Shown one piece after another: positions 43,434 through 56,378 of a DNA stretch of 64,000 nt. A program made the position numbers and the translations under genes. Position 1 is the stretch's first letter. Every line of letters starts with the position of its first letter. The notes under the pieces were generated by a model. That model was given only the letters and a program-made list of their open reading frames with translations. It did no database searches and had not been told where the DNA came from. Source of the stretch: Arthrobacter sp. ISL-5 (lineage in GTDB: Bacteria > Actinomycetota > Actinomycetes > Actinomycetales > Micrococcaceae); assembly GCF_018613835.1 (NCBI RefSeq), contig NZ_JAGGPM010000032.1:62001-126000 (forward strand), in the 5' to 3' direction.

Positions 43434-44018
43434 TTGACTCATGTCACACAGGCACCGGTCCCGGCCAGGGTTGTACTCAACCACGCGGACATCGACCGTG
43501 CACTCACTCGTATCGCCCATGAGATCCTCGAGGCCAACAAAGGCTCAAAGGACCTGGTGCTGCTGGGCATTCCACGCCGCGGCTATCCGCTGGCAGTCCG
43601 GCTCGCCCAGAAGATCGCAGCCGCCGATCCCGCCGTTGATGCCACCGCGATCGTGGGGCAGCTCGATGTCACCATGTTCCGTGACGACCTGTCCCACCAG
43701 CCCACCAGGCCGCCCCACCGCACGCAGCTGCCGCTGTCCGGAATCGACAACAAGGTTGTTGTCCTGATTGACGACGTCCTGTACTCCGGCCGCACCATCC
43801 GCGCCGCGCTGGACGCGATCGTTGACCTCGGCCGCCCCCGCATCGTGCGGCTGGCCGTGCTGATCGACCGCGGGCACCGGGAGCTTCCCATCCGGGCCGA
43901 CCACGTGGGCAAGAACCTGCCGACGTCCTCGGCCGAAAAAGTCCGGGTACGCCTCGAGGAGACCGACGTCATCGACGGCCAGGCCGTCAATGAAGTTGTT
44001 ATCGAGGCCGGCGCATGA
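43434..44018 (+). CDS. pyrR: Bifunctional pyr operon regulator / uracil phosphoribosyltransferase
   Basis: RNA-binding repressor of pyrimidine synthesis with weak UPRTase activity, 194 residues. The PRPP-binding motif is VVVLIDDVLYSGRTIRAALDA; IPRRGYPLA and the basic RNA-facing region (DLSHQPTRPPHRTQLP) are also seen. The start is TTG at 43434 with GGGGAG 7 bases upstream; frames upstream overlap the PyrR site and are not used. The stop overlaps pyrB by four bases. Confidence 0.95.
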   Translation: MTHVTQAPVPARVVLNHADIDRALTRIAHEILEANKGSKDLVLLGIPRRGYPLAVRLAQKIAAADPAVDATAIVGQLDVTMFRDDLSHQPTRPPHRTQLPLSGIDNKVVVLIDDVLYSGRTIRAALDAIVDLGRPRIVRLAVLIDRGHRELPIRADHVGKNLPTSSAEKVRVRLEETDVIDGQAVNEVVIEAGA

Positions 44019-45010
44019 AGCACCTGCTGTCCACCGAAGGCCTCAGCCTGGGCAATGCCGTCCGCATCCTCGACACCGCGGAGGAAATGGCCGCCGTCGG
44101 CGACCGCGAAGTCAAAAAGCTGCCGGCGCTCCGCGGCCGCACCGTGGTCAACCTCTTCTTCGAGGACTCCACCCGGACCCGCATCTCCTTTGAGGCAGCC
44201 GCCAAGAGGCTCTCCGCGGACGTCATCAACTTCGCCGCCAAGGGATCGTCCGTTTCCAAGGGCGAGTCCCTCAAGGACACCGCCCAGACGCTGTCCGCGA
44301 TGGGGGCGGACGCCGTCGTAATCCGCCACTGGGCCTCCGGCGCTCCGCACCGGCTCGCGGCGACCGACTGGATCGACGCCGCCGTCATCAATGCCGGCGA
44401 CGGCACCCATGAACACCCCACCCAGGCGCTGCTGGATGCGTTCACCATGCGCCGCCACTGGACGAAGCTCGCGGGGCTTCCCTCCACGGGCGCTGACCTC
44501 AAAGGCATGCGCGTTGCGATTGCCGGCGACGTCCTGCACTCCCGCGTGGCACGCTCCAACGTCTGGCTGCTGCGCACGCTCGGCGCCGAGGTCACCCTGG
44601 TGGCACCGCCCACGCTGCTGCCGATCGGCGTCGAGCAATGGCCCTGCAGCGTCAGCTACAACATGGACGAAACCCTGGAAAAGGGCGTGGATGCCGTGAT
44701 GATGCTCCGCGTCCAGGGCGAGCGCATGAATGCCTCGTACTTCCCCTCCACGCGCGAGTATTCACGCCGCTGGGGCTTTGACGACAACAGGCTCCGGGCG
44801 CTGGACAGCCTGGGGCTGAAGGACACCATCATCATGCACCCCGGCCCCATGAACCGCGGCCTGGAAATTTCCGCCGCCGCTGCCGACTCGCCGCGTTCCA
44901 CCGTGCTTGCACAGGTGCGCAACGGAGTATCCGTCCGCATGGCCGCCCTGTACCTGCTGCTCTCCGGGGACACCCGTGAACCAGCCGCCACCCTGAAGGA
45001 GAGCAACTGA
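44015..45010 (+). CDS. pyrB: Aspartate carbamoyltransferase catalytic subunit
   Basis: Second step of UMP synthesis. The 331 residues include the carbamoyl-phosphate motif FFEDSTRTRISFE, the SVSKGES loop and HEHPTQALLDAF. No pyrI gene is present, as usual in actinobacteria. Overlaps pyrR and pyrC. Confidence 0.97.
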   Translation: MKHLLSTEGLSLGNAVRILDTAEEMAAVGDREVKKLPALRGRTVVNLFFEDSTRTRISFEAAAKRLSADVINFAAKGSSVSKGESLKDTAQTLSAMGADAVVIRHWASGAPHRLAATDWIDAAVINAGDGTHEHPTQALLDAFTMRRHWTKLAGLPSTGADLKGMRVAIAGDVLHSRVARSNVWLLRTLGAEVTLVAPPTLLPIGVEQWPCSVSYNMDETLEKGVDAVMMLRVQGERMNASYFPSTREYSRRWGFDDNRLRALDSLGLKDTIIMHPGPMNRGLEISAAAADSPRSTVLAQVRNGVSVRMAALYLLLSGDTREPAATLKESN

Positions 45011-46401
45011 TGGCTGAACAATCTGCCGATAACGGCACAAACAATAACGCCACCGCCGGAAGCACCGGAACCTACCTCATCCGCGGGGCGGCGATCCTGG
45101 GGGCCGGAGCCGAGGACCTGCTCATCCGCGACGGCATCATCGCCGGGCGCGGCACGGACCTCTCGGCCGACGGCGCCACCATCATCGACGCCGACGGCCT
45201 CATCGCCCTGCCGGGCATGGTGGACGTCCACACCCACCTGCGGGAACCGGGCCGCGAAGACGCGGAAACCGTCGAGACGGGAACCAGGGCGGCCGCGCTG
45301 GGCGGCTTCACTGCCGTCCACGCCATGGCCAACAGCACGCCGGTGGCCGACACCGCCGGCGTGGTGGAACAGGTCCACAGCCTGGGCCGCGCCGCCGGCT
45401 GGGTCGACGTCCGTCCCGTGGGCGCCGTCACGGTCGGGCTCGCGGGGGAGCAGCTGGCCGAGCTCGGCGCCATGGCCGACTCGCGCGCCCGGGTCCGCAT
45501 GTTCTCGGACGACGGCATCTGCGTCCATGACCCGGTCCTGATGCGCCGCGCCCTCGAATACGTCAAGGCGTTCGACGGCGTGGTGGCCCAACACGCGCAG
45601 GAACCCCGCCTCACGGCCGGGGCGCAGATGAACGAAGGCGATGTCTCCGCCGTCCTCGGGTTGACCGGCTGGCCAGCCGTGGCCGAGGAAAGCATCATCG
45701 CCCGCGACGTCCTCCTCACCCAGCACGTCGGATCGCGGCTCCACGTCTGCCACGTCTCCACGGCAGGCTCCGTGGAGATCATCCGCTGGGCGAAGGCCCG
45801 CGGCATCAACGTCACCGCTGAAGTGACGCCGCACCACCTCCTGCTCACCGACGAGCTGGTCCGCAGCTACGACCCCGTCTACAAGGTCAACCCGCCGCTG
45901 CGCACCGACGCGGACGTCCAGGCACTGCGCGCCGCCCTCGCCGACGGCACCATCGACGTCGTGGGCACGGACCACGCACCGCACCCGAGCGAACACAAGG
46001 AATGCGAATGGGCCCAGGCGGCGATGGGAATGACCGGGCTGGAGACCGCACTCTCGGTCGTCCAGCACGCCATGATCGAGACCGGCCTCATGACCTGGGC
46101 TGATTTCGCCAGGGCCACCTCCTTCGCGCCGGCCGGCATCGGCCGCCTGTCCGACCAGGGCCGGCCCCTGGAAGAAGGCGAGCCCGCCAACATCATCCTG
46201 GTGGACCCGGCCGCACGCTGGACCGTGGACCCGTCCACCATGGCCACCATGGGACGCAACTCGCCGTTCCGCGGCATGGAGCTTCCGGGCAAGGTGATGG
46301 CCACGTTCTTCAAGGGACACCCCACCGTCTTGGACGGCAAACTCAACACCCCCTACCGTCACCCGGCCGACGCCGCCACAGCGCCGGCGGGCGGGTACTG
46401 A
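45010..46401 (+). CDS. pyrC: Dihydroorotase
   Basis: Zinc enzyme (class I) that closes the dihydroorotate ring, 463 residues. Metal motif VDVHTHLREPG, the segment HVCHVSTAG and the catalytic-site VGTDHAPHP are intact, so it should be active. The ATG shares a base with the pyrB stop, and the stop shares a base with the next gene. Confidence 0.96.
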   Translation: MAEQSADNGTNNNATAGSTGTYLIRGAAILGAGAEDLLIRDGIIAGRGTDLSADGATIIDADGLIALPGMVDVHTHLREPGREDAETVETGTRAAALGGFTAVHAMANSTPVADTAGVVEQVHSLGRAAGWVDVRPVGAVTVGLAGEQLAELGAMADSRARVRMFSDDGICVHDPVLMRRALEYVKAFDGVVAQHAQEPRLTAGAQMNEGDVSAVLGLTGWPAVAEESIIARDVLLTQHVGSRLHVCHVSTAGSVEIIRWAKARGINVTAEVTPHHLLLTDELVRSYDPVYKVNPPLRTDADVQALRAALADGTIDVVGTDHAPHPSEHKECEWAQAAMGMTGLETALSVVQHAMIETGLMTWADFARATSFAPAGIGRLSDQGRPLEEGEPANIILVDPAARWTVDPSTMATMGRNSPFRGMELPGKVMATFFKGHPTVLDGKLNTPYRHPADAATAPAGGY

Positions 46402-46922
46402 TGGACAATAAGACCCTGACGCTGGTTATCACGCTGCCGCTCATCGCCGTCGTGCTGGTCCTGATCGGCATCGGGTGGCGGAACCGCCTCCGCCGCCAGT
46501 CCGACGTCGAACAGCTGCCCGCGGTTCCGGCGGAGCTGAGCCTGCCGCTTGCCGCCGCCGACGGCCAGTATGTGGCCACCACCACGGCAGGCGACTGGCT
46601 GGACCGCATCGCGGTCCACGGCCTGGGAATCCGCACGAACGCGGAACTCACCGTCCACCCGGAGGGTGTGCTGTTCGAACGGTCCGGAGCCGGGCCGCTC
46701 TTCATCCCGGCGGCCAGCCTGGCCGGCGTCCGCCAGGACAGCGGCATGGCCGGCAAGTTCGTCGAGAAGGACGGCCTGCTGGTTCTCAGCTGGTCCCTCG
46801 GAACCCACGAACTGGACACGGGTTTCCGGACCCGCCGGGCCGCGGACAAACCGGCCCTCCTCAAAACTCTTCAGGAATTGATCTACGCAGGCCCCCAGGC
46901 CGATGCCCATAGTGGAAAGTAA
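46401..46922 (+). CDS. Membrane-anchored PH-like domain protein in the pyr operon
   Basis: A 173-residue protein with one N-terminal membrane helix (about 6-25) followed by a basic stop-transfer (WRNRLRRQ) and a beta-rich domain (LTVHPEGVLFERSGAGPLFIPAASLAGV) resembling bacterial PH domains. Its role is unknown. It sits between pyrC and carA with a one-base overlap upstream and 4 bases downstream, an arrangement common in actinobacteria. Confidence 0.75.
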   Translation: MDNKTLTLVITLPLIAVVLVLIGIGWRNRLRRQSDVEQLPAVPAELSLPLAAADGQYVATTTAGDWLDRIAVHGLGIRTNAELTVHPEGVLFERSGAGPLFIPAASLAGVRQDSGMAGKFVEKDGLLVLSWSLGTHELDTGFRTRRAADKPALLKTLQELIYAGPQADAHSGK

Positions 46923-46926
46923 TACA

Positions 46927-48161
46927 GTGACGGATCCCAACGAAGTAAACACAGTGACTGCACCCCAGGCGGCAAGTTCCACCCCGGCCGCCCTGGTGCT
47001 CGAAGACGGCCGCATCTTCCGCGGCAGCAGCTACGGCGCCCAGGGCACGGCCCTGGGGGAGGCGGTCTTCGCCACCGGCATGACCGGCTACCAGGAGACC
47101 ATCACGGACCCGTCCTACGCCCGCCAGCTGGTGGTGCAGACGGCCCCGCACATCGGCAACACCGGCGTGAACAGCGAGGACGCGGAATCCCGCCGCATCT
47201 GGGTGGCCGGCTACATCGTCCGCGACGCCGCGCGGCGCCCGTCCAACTGGCGCTCGGAGCGGAGTCTGGACGAGGAACTCGTGGAGCAGGGCATCGTGGG
47301 CATACAGGGCGTGGACACCCGCGCCATCACCCGCCACCTGCGCGAGCACAAGACCATGCGCGCCGGCATCTTCTCCGGTGAGGCCGCACAGGCCACCGAA
47401 AAGGAACTGCTGGACGTGGTGCTCGCCAGCGAGCCGATGGAAGGCGCCCGACTGGCCGAGGAAGTCAGCATCGACGAGGCCTACGTCGTCGAACCGAAGC
47501 ACCACGGCTGGGAGGGCGATGCCCGGTTCAGCATCGCCGCGATCGACCTCGGCATCAAGGCCATGACGCCCGTCCGCTTCGCCGAGCGCGGCGTCCGCGT
47601 CCACGTGCTGCCCGCCACCGCCACCCTCGAGGACGTCAAGGCGACCAACCCGGACGGCTTCTTCATGTCCAACGGCCCCGGCGACCCCGCCACGGCCGAC
47701 AACCAGGTCAAGCTCCTCCGCTCCGTGCTGGACGAGAAGCTGCCCTACTTCGGCATCTGCTTTGGCAACCAGATCCTGGGCCGTGCCCTGGGCTTCGGCA
47801 CGTACAAGCTCAAGTACGGCCACCGCGGCATCAACCAGCCGGTCATGGACCGCCGCACCGGGAAGGTCGAGATCACGTCGCAGAACCACGGCTTCGCCGT
47901 CGACGCGCCCCTGGACGGCCCCACCACGGCGCCGGAGGAGCGCTTCGGCCGGGTCGAGGTCAGCCACATCAGCCTGAACGACGACGTCGTTGAAGGGCTC
48001 GCGTGCCTCGACATCCCGGCGTTCTCGGTCCAGTACCACCCTGAAGCCGCCGCCGGCCCCCACGATGCCGCGTACCTCTTCGACCGCTTCATCGACCTGA
48101 TGGCGGACGCTGCAACCGACACAAAGACTGCCACCGAATCCAAGACTGAGGACAAGAAGTA

Positions 48162-48162
<1 letters not shown>
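46927..48162 (+). CDS. carA: Carbamoyl-phosphate synthase small subunit
   Basis: Glutaminase subunit supplying ammonia to CarB, 411 residues. N-terminal CPSase domain (LVLEDGRIFRGSSYGAQG) and a class I amidotransferase domain with the Cys nucleophile in YFGICFGNQILG and His/Glu in YHPEAAAGPHD. The GTG at 46927 follows GGAAAG by 8 bases; an in-frame ATG at 46903 lies inside the preceding gene. One-base overlap with carB. Confidence 0.96.
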
Positions 48163-51468
<3,306 letters not shown>

Positions 51469-51476
<8 letters not shown>

Positions 51477-52350
51477 GGCGGCCGGCGCCGCAGCCGCAGC
51501 GGCCCTCTCGCCCGGTCGGGAGTCCTTCGGCTCCCGGCTGGGCCGGGCAATGGCCGACCGCGGCCCCTTGTGCGTCGGCATCGATCCCCACCCTGCGCTC
51601 TTGGACAGCTGGGGGCTGAACGACGACGCCGCGGGCCTGGAGCGCTTCTCACTGACCGTCCTGGAGGCCGTGGGTTCCCTCGCTGCCGCGGTGAAGCCCC
51701 AGGTGGCGCTCTACGAGCGCCACGGCTCCGCCGGGATGGCGGCACTCGAGCGGACGCTTGCTGCCGCGGCGGAGGCCGGCGTGCTGAGCATAGCCGACGC
51801 CAAGCGCGGAGACATCGGCTCCACCATGGCCGCGTACGCTGACGCGTGGCTGCGGGACGGCTCGTCCCTCGCAGCGGATTCCGTGACCCTGAGCCCCTAC
51901 CTGGGGTTCGAGTCACTCCGTCCAGCCCTGGACCTGGCCGCCGAATACGGCCGCGGCGTCTTCGTCCTGGCCCTGACCTCCAACCCGGAGGGTGCCTCAG
52001 TCCAGCACGTGGGCGGAAGCGACTCCGTGGCCCGCAGGATTGTCCAGGCCGCCGCCGGCGAAAACGCGCGGTACGCGGGACCGCTTGGTTCCGTTGGCCT
52101 GGTGGTCGGGGCCACCGTGGGGACTGCCTTGGCGGACCTCCACCTGGACCTGGAAGCCGTCCGCGGACCCATCCTGGCTCCCGGCCTGGGCGCCCAGGGA
52201 GCCACCCCTGCAGATCTGCGGCGGACGTTCGGCCCGGCGTACCCGCAGGTGCTGGGTACGTCCAGCCGGGACATCCTCAAGGCAGGTCCGGGGATCCGGG
52301 AACTGACCGACGCGGCGGCGCGCACGCTTGACGGGCTCCGCGCCGAATAG
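51469..52350 (+). CDS. pyrF: Orotidine 5'-phosphate decarboxylase (type 2)
   Basis: Final step of UMP synthesis, 293 residues. Signatures are CVGIDPHPALLDSWG, the catalytic Lys/Asp motif ADAKRGDIGSTM and TLSPYLGFESL, of the mycobacterial type-2 group. The ATG at 51469 overlaps carB by 8 bases; an ATG at 51454 is also in frame. It ends the pyrimidine genes; pyrD and pyrE are not in the window. Confidence 0.95.
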
Positions 52351-52446
52351 TCCATTGATTTCTCGGGCCGGCAGGGGGTAGGTTCAGGAAAAGTCCAACG
52401 CCCGCCCTGGCCTTGGATCCGCTGGATGACCCCGGGGGAAATGACC

Positions 52447-52764
52447 GTGAGCTTACGACCCTTGTCGCCGCAGGAACGAGCCGATGCGTTGAAGAAGGCC
52501 GCGGCGGCGAGGGCTGCCAGGGCCGCCACCAAGGAGAGACTCAAAACCGGTGACCTGTCCATCGCCGAGGTGCTGGACTCCGGGGGCACTGAGGAAGCGA
52601 TCGCCCGCATGCGCGTCTCCGAACTGCTCGAGGCGCTGCCGGGGATCGGAAAGGTCCGGGCAGCCGCCATTATGGACAACCTGGGCATCGCAGCTTCCCG
52701 TAGGGTGCGGGGGCTGGGCGTCCACCAGCGCCGGGCGCTGGTAGATTTTATGAACGAGAAATAG
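52447..52764 (+). CDS. mihF: Integration host factor, actinobacterial type (mIHF)
   Basis: Small nucleoid-associated DNA-bending protein of 105 residues, unrelated to proteobacterial IHF in fold. It has the basic N-terminal helix (LKKAAAARAARAATKERLKTG) and the helix-hairpin-helix-like segment ALPGIGKVRAAAIMDNLGI. GTG at 52447 gives the typical length and follows GGGGG by 8 bases; ATGs at 52426 and 52441 are alternatives. Confidence 0.92.
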   Translation: MSLRPLSPQERADALKKAAAARAARAATKERLKTGDLSIAEVLDSGGTEEAIARMRVSELLEALPGIGKVRAAAIMDNLGIAASRRVRGLGVHQRRALVDFMNEK

Positions 52765-52807
52765 ATCCATCCGAACAGAGTCATCTGAAGACCGCCCAAA
52801 GGAATAC

Positions 52808-53380
52808 GTGAGCAAGAAACCCGGACTGACAGTCCTCGCAGGTCCTACGGCTGTTGGTAAAGGCACCGTGTCCACCTATATCCGCGACAATTACCCCGAG
52901 GTCTGGCTGTCCGTTTCAGCTACCACGCGTGCTCCGCGGCCGGGGGAGGTCGATGGAGTGCACTACTTCTTCAAGTCGAAGGAGGAGTTCGACTCCTTGG
53001 TCGCCGCCGGCGAATTCCTGGAATGGGCCGTGGTGCATGGACAGAACACATACGGCACTCTGAAGAGCACGGTAAAGCAAGCTATTGCCGAAGGACGTTC
53101 GGTCCTGCTCGAGATCGACCTGCAGGGCGCACGCCAGGTAAAGCAGGCCCTTCCGGATGCGCAGTTCGTCTTCCTAGCACCGCCCAGCTGGGAAGAGTTG
53201 GTACGTCGCCTTGTGGGCCGCGGCACGGAAAGCGCCGAGGAACAGCAGCGACGGCTGGAAACCGGTAAAGTAGAACTTGCTGCTGAACCGGAGTTCGACC
53301 ACACCGTTATTAATGACGACGTTCGCCGGGCAGCGGACGAGCTTGTTTCACTCATGGGGCTGACCCCACACCCGCGCTAG
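52808..53380 (+). CDS. gmk: Guanylate kinase
   Basis: Phosphorylates GMP to GDP. The 190-residue protein has P-loop GPTAVGKGTV, the GMP-binding segments SATTRAPRPGEVDGVHYFF and ILLEIDLQGARQVKQ-like LLEIDLQGARQVK, and the lid ELVRRLVGRGTES. GTG start after AAAGGAA. Next to rpoZ as in many bacteria. Confidence 0.96.
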   Translation: MSKKPGLTVLAGPTAVGKGTVSTYIRDNYPEVWLSVSATTRAPRPGEVDGVHYFFKSKEEFDSLVAAGEFLEWAVVHGQNTYGTLKSTVKQAIAEGRSVLLEIDLQGARQVKQALPDAQFVFLAPPSWEELVRRLVGRGTESAEEQQRRLETGKVELAAEPEFDHTVINDDVRRAADELVSLMGLTPHPR

Positions 53381-53419
53381 CCGCCGGATCGTGCCAGCCC
53401 GTTAGAATTTGGAGAATTC

Positions 53420-53680
53420 GTGTCCACGAACCTTGAAGGCATCATCAACCCGCCGATCGACGAGCTGCTGAAGGCTGCCGATTCGAAGTACGGACTGGTG
53501 ATTTTCGGTGCCAAGCGTGCACGCCAGATCAACGCTTACTACGCCCAGCTGCACGAGGGCCTGTTCGAGTATGTCGGACCGCTGGTTGACACCAAGCTGA
53601 ACGAGAAGTCGCTGTCCATCGCGCTGCGCGAGATCAACGAAGGCAAGCTGGTCGCCACTCCCGTCGAAGCTGCAGAGTAA
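53420..53680 (+). CDS. rpoZ: DNA-directed RNA polymerase subunit omega
   Basis: Small subunit of RNA polymerase, 86 residues. The conserved PPIDELLKAADSKYGLVIFGAKRARQINAYY and the C-terminal KSLSIALREINEGKL are seen. GTG start with GGAG just upstream. The gmk-rpoZ-coaBC order is standard. Confidence 0.95.
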   Translation: MSTNLEGIINPPIDELLKAADSKYGLVIFGAKRARQINAYYAQLHEGLFEYVGPLVDTKLNEKSLSIALREINEGKLVATPVEAAE

Positions 53681-53720
53681 CTTCCGCAGAGTAAACAGAC
53701 TGCCTGTTGACGGAGGTCAC

Positions 53721-54983
53721 GTGCGCATAGTCCTCGGAGTCGGGGGAGGGATTGCCGCCTACAAGGTGGCGTCGCTCCTCCGGCTTTTTACTGAAGCCGG
53801 CCATGACGTCACGGTCATTCCCACCGAAGCGGCCACCCGCTTCGTCGGTGTGGCGACCTGGGAGGCGCTCTCCGGAAACCCGGTGACCAACAGCGTCTTC
53901 GACGACGTCCATCTGGTCAACCACGTCCGGCTTGGCCACGAGGCCGACCTGATGGTCGTGGCCCCCGCGACCGCAGACCTGCTGGCCCGCGCCGCGACCG
54001 GGCAGGCCAACGACCTCCTCACCAACACGCTGCTCATGGCCAGCGGCCCCGTGCTCTTCGCCCCCGCCATGCACACAGAAATGTGGCAGCACCCCGCAAC
54101 GCAGGCCAATGTGGAGACCCTCCGTAGCAGGGGCGCAACCGTGCTGGAACCCGCCAGCGGGCGCCTGACCGGCGCAGACTCTGGTCCGGGCCGCCTGCCT
54201 GAACCTGAGGCCATCTTTGAAGCGGCCATGGCGCTGGCACGCGGCCTGCAGGAAGTCGTTCCCGGCCACGGCGGGTCCGAGGCTCCGCTCTTCCCGCTCA
54301 CCGGCCGGACCGTGACCATCAGCGCCGGCGGCACCCGCGAACCCCTGGACCCCGTCCGGTTCCTCGGAAACCGCTCCTCCGGGAAGCAGGGCGTCGCGCT
54401 GGCCGCGGCCGCCCGGGACGCCGGAGCCACGGTGCGGCTCATTGCCGCCCACATGGAGGTGCCCGCTCCGGCGGGGGTCGAACTCGTGGAGGTCGAGACC
54501 GCCCTGCAGCTCCGGGAAGCCGTCCTGACGGCGGCAGCCGATTCCGACGTCGTCATCATGGCCGCCGCGGTGGCGGATTTCCGCCCGGCGGACGTCTCCG
54601 GCACCAAAATCAAGAAGCGGGACGACGCCGCTGATCCCGTCATCACGCTCATCCGGAATCCCGATATCCTCCATGAACTCGTGGCCGTCCGCGACGCCGG
54701 GGGCAACAGCCAGCTGGTGGTCGGATTCGCCGCCGAGACCGGGGACGCCCACGGCGACGTCCTCGGGTATGCCGAGGAGAAGCTGAAACGCAAGGGCTGT
54801 GACCTGCTTGTGGTGAACCACGTGGGCTCGGACAAGGTTTTTGGCCAGGACCACAACTCCGTGGTCATCCTTTCGCGGACCGGCTCCGAACCCCAATCGG
54901 CGTCCGGCTCCAAACAGGACGTGGCCGCCGTTGTCATCGATCGCATCAGCGCTGAGCTGAGCAAGGTCTTTCCGCGAACCTGA
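53721..54983 (+). CDS. coaBC: Phosphopantothenoylcysteine decarboxylase/synthetase
   Basis: Bifunctional enzyme of coenzyme A synthesis, 420 residues. The N-terminal flavin domain has LGVGGGIAAYKVASLL, VVAPATADLLA and PAMHTEMW (His in place of the Asn of the classical PxMNxxMW, as I recall also in mycobacteria). The C-terminal synthetase has ISAGGTREPLDPVRFLGNRSSGKQG and VGFAAETGD. GTG start after GGAGGT. Confidence 0.95.
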   Translation: MRIVLGVGGGIAAYKVASLLRLFTEAGHDVTVIPTEAATRFVGVATWEALSGNPVTNSVFDDVHLVNHVRLGHEADLMVVAPATADLLARAATGQANDLLTNTLLMASGPVLFAPAMHTEMWQHPATQANVETLRSRGATVLEPASGRLTGADSGPGRLPEPEAIFEAAMALARGLQEVVPGHGGSEAPLFPLTGRTVTISAGGTREPLDPVRFLGNRSSGKQGVALAAAARDAGATVRLIAAHMEVPAPAGVELVEVETALQLREAVLTAAADSDVVIMAAAVADFRPADVSGTKIKKRDDAADPVITLIRNPDILHELVAVRDAGGNSQLVVGFAAETGDAHGDVLGYAEEKLKRKGCDLLVVNHVGSDKVFGQDHNSVVILSRTGSEPQSASGSKQDVAAVVIDRISAELSKVFPRT

Positions 54984-55032
54984 CGGGCGTAAGGAACGTC
55001 TCCTTAGCATGGGGACATACGCCGACGCCCGT
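54983..55032 (+). promoter_or_regulatory. Two-tier stem structure between coaBC and metK
   Basis: Outer perfect arms ACGGGCGT (54983-54990) and ACGCCCGT (55025-55032) enclose an inner hairpin AAGGA-ACGTC-TCCTT. It may be a coaBC transcript end or a metK leader element. It is too small for, and does not resemble, the SAM riboswitch classes I know. Confidence 0.4.
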
Positions 55033-55059
55033 CCGTTTGCCAACCAGTAAGGTAGTTGA

Positions 55060-56295
55060 GTGACTTTACCGCTGCACATTCCAGAATCCCACGGGTCCGT
55101 ACCGTCCGCGCTCCGGCTTTTCACGTCTGAGTCGGTGACCGAAGGCCATCCGGACAAGATCTGTGACCAGATCAGTGACGCGATCCTGGACGCCCTGCTT
55201 GCCAAGGACCCCGAGTCGCGCGTGGCCGTGGAGACCATGGCCACCACCGGCCTGGTCCACGTAGCCGGCGAGGTCACCACGGACGCCTACGTCGAGATCC
55301 CTCAGATCGTCCGCGAAACCATCCTGGGCATCGGCTACGACTCGTCGGCCAACGGCTTCGACGGCGCCCGCTGCGGTGTGTCCGTGTCCATCGGCCAGCA
55401 GTCGAACGACATCGCCGGCGGAGTCTTCAATTCGCTGGAAGCCCGCGAAGGCCGCCAGGTGGACGACTACGATCTCCAGGGTGCCGGCGACCAGGGCCTC
55501 ATGTTCGGCTACGCCAGCGATGAGACGCCGTCCTACATGCCCGTGCCGATCTGGATCGCCCACCGGCTGTCCGAACGGCTCACCGAAGTGCGCAAGAGCG
55601 GCGAACTGTCGTACCTGCGTCCGGACGGAAAGACCCAGGCCACCATCGGGTACGACGGAGACCGGCCGGTCTCGGTCGAGACCATCGTGATCTCCAGCCA
55701 GCACGCCGAGGGATTCAGCCTCGACCAGCTCCGGGCCGACCTCGCCTCGCATGTGATCGACCCCGTGCTTGCCCTCTCAAACCTGGACATCTCCCGGACT
55801 GCCAACATCCTCAACCCCGCAGGCGCGTTTGTGATCGGCGGACCGGTCGGCGATGCCGGACTCACCGGCCGCAAGATCATTGTCGACACCTACGGCGGCA
55901 TGGCACGCCACGGCGGCGGCGCCTTCTCCGGCAAGGACCCGTCCAAGGTGGACCGCTCCGCGGCGTACGCAATGCGCTGGGTTGCCAAGAACGTGGTGGC
56001 GGCCGGACTGGCCAAGCGGGCCGAGATCCAGATCGCCTACGCGATCGGCCAGGCCCGTCCGGTGGGCACGTACGTGGAAACGTTCGGAACCGAAACCGTG
56101 GATCCTGCCAAGATCAGTGCCGCGATCGCCGAGATCTTTGATCTCCGGCCGCGCGCCATCATCGATGCGCTCGACCTCAAGCGCCCCATCTACGCCAAGA
56201 CTGCGGCCCACGGCCACTTCGGCCGCGATGATCCGGACTTCACTTGGGAGCGCCTGGACCGCGTGGATGACCTTAAGGCGTACTTCAACGCCTAA
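55060..56295 (+). CDS. metK: S-adenosylmethionine synthetase
   Basis: Makes SAM from methionine and ATP. The 411 residues include TSESVTEGHPDKICDQISDAILD, GAGDQGLMFGYA, and the P-loop-like GGGAFSGKDPSKVDRSAAY. GTG start with AAGGTAG upstream. Part of the long rightward run; priA follows after 83 bases. Confidence 0.98.
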   Translation: MTLPLHIPESHGSVPSALRLFTSESVTEGHPDKICDQISDAILDALLAKDPESRVAVETMATTGLVHVAGEVTTDAYVEIPQIVRETILGIGYDSSANGFDGARCGVSVSIGQQSNDIAGGVFNSLEAREGRQVDDYDLQGAGDQGLMFGYASDETPSYMPVPIWIAHRLSERLTEVRKSGELSYLRPDGKTQATIGYDGDRPVSVETIVISSQHAEGFSLDQLRADLASHVIDPVLALSNLDISRTANILNPAGAFVIGGPVGDAGLTGRKIIVDTYGGMARHGGGAFSGKDPSKVDRSAAYAMRWVAKNVVAAGLAKRAEIQIAYAIGQARPVGTYVETFGTETVDPAKISAAIAEIFDLRPRAIIDALDLKRPIYAKTAAHGHFGRDDPDFTWERLDRVDDLKAYFNA

Positions 56296-56378
56296 CCCGT
56301 TGCCCGAAGGCGTCAGCAGCCAGGAATGTCATACCCGTGTGCTTGGCTGGTGGTTAATTCAGGACGGAGGTAGGCGTT

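Noticed and set aside
54984..55059. SAM riboswitch upstream of metK
   Set aside because: The 76-base gap is too short and lacks the conserved core of the SAM riboswitch classes I know.
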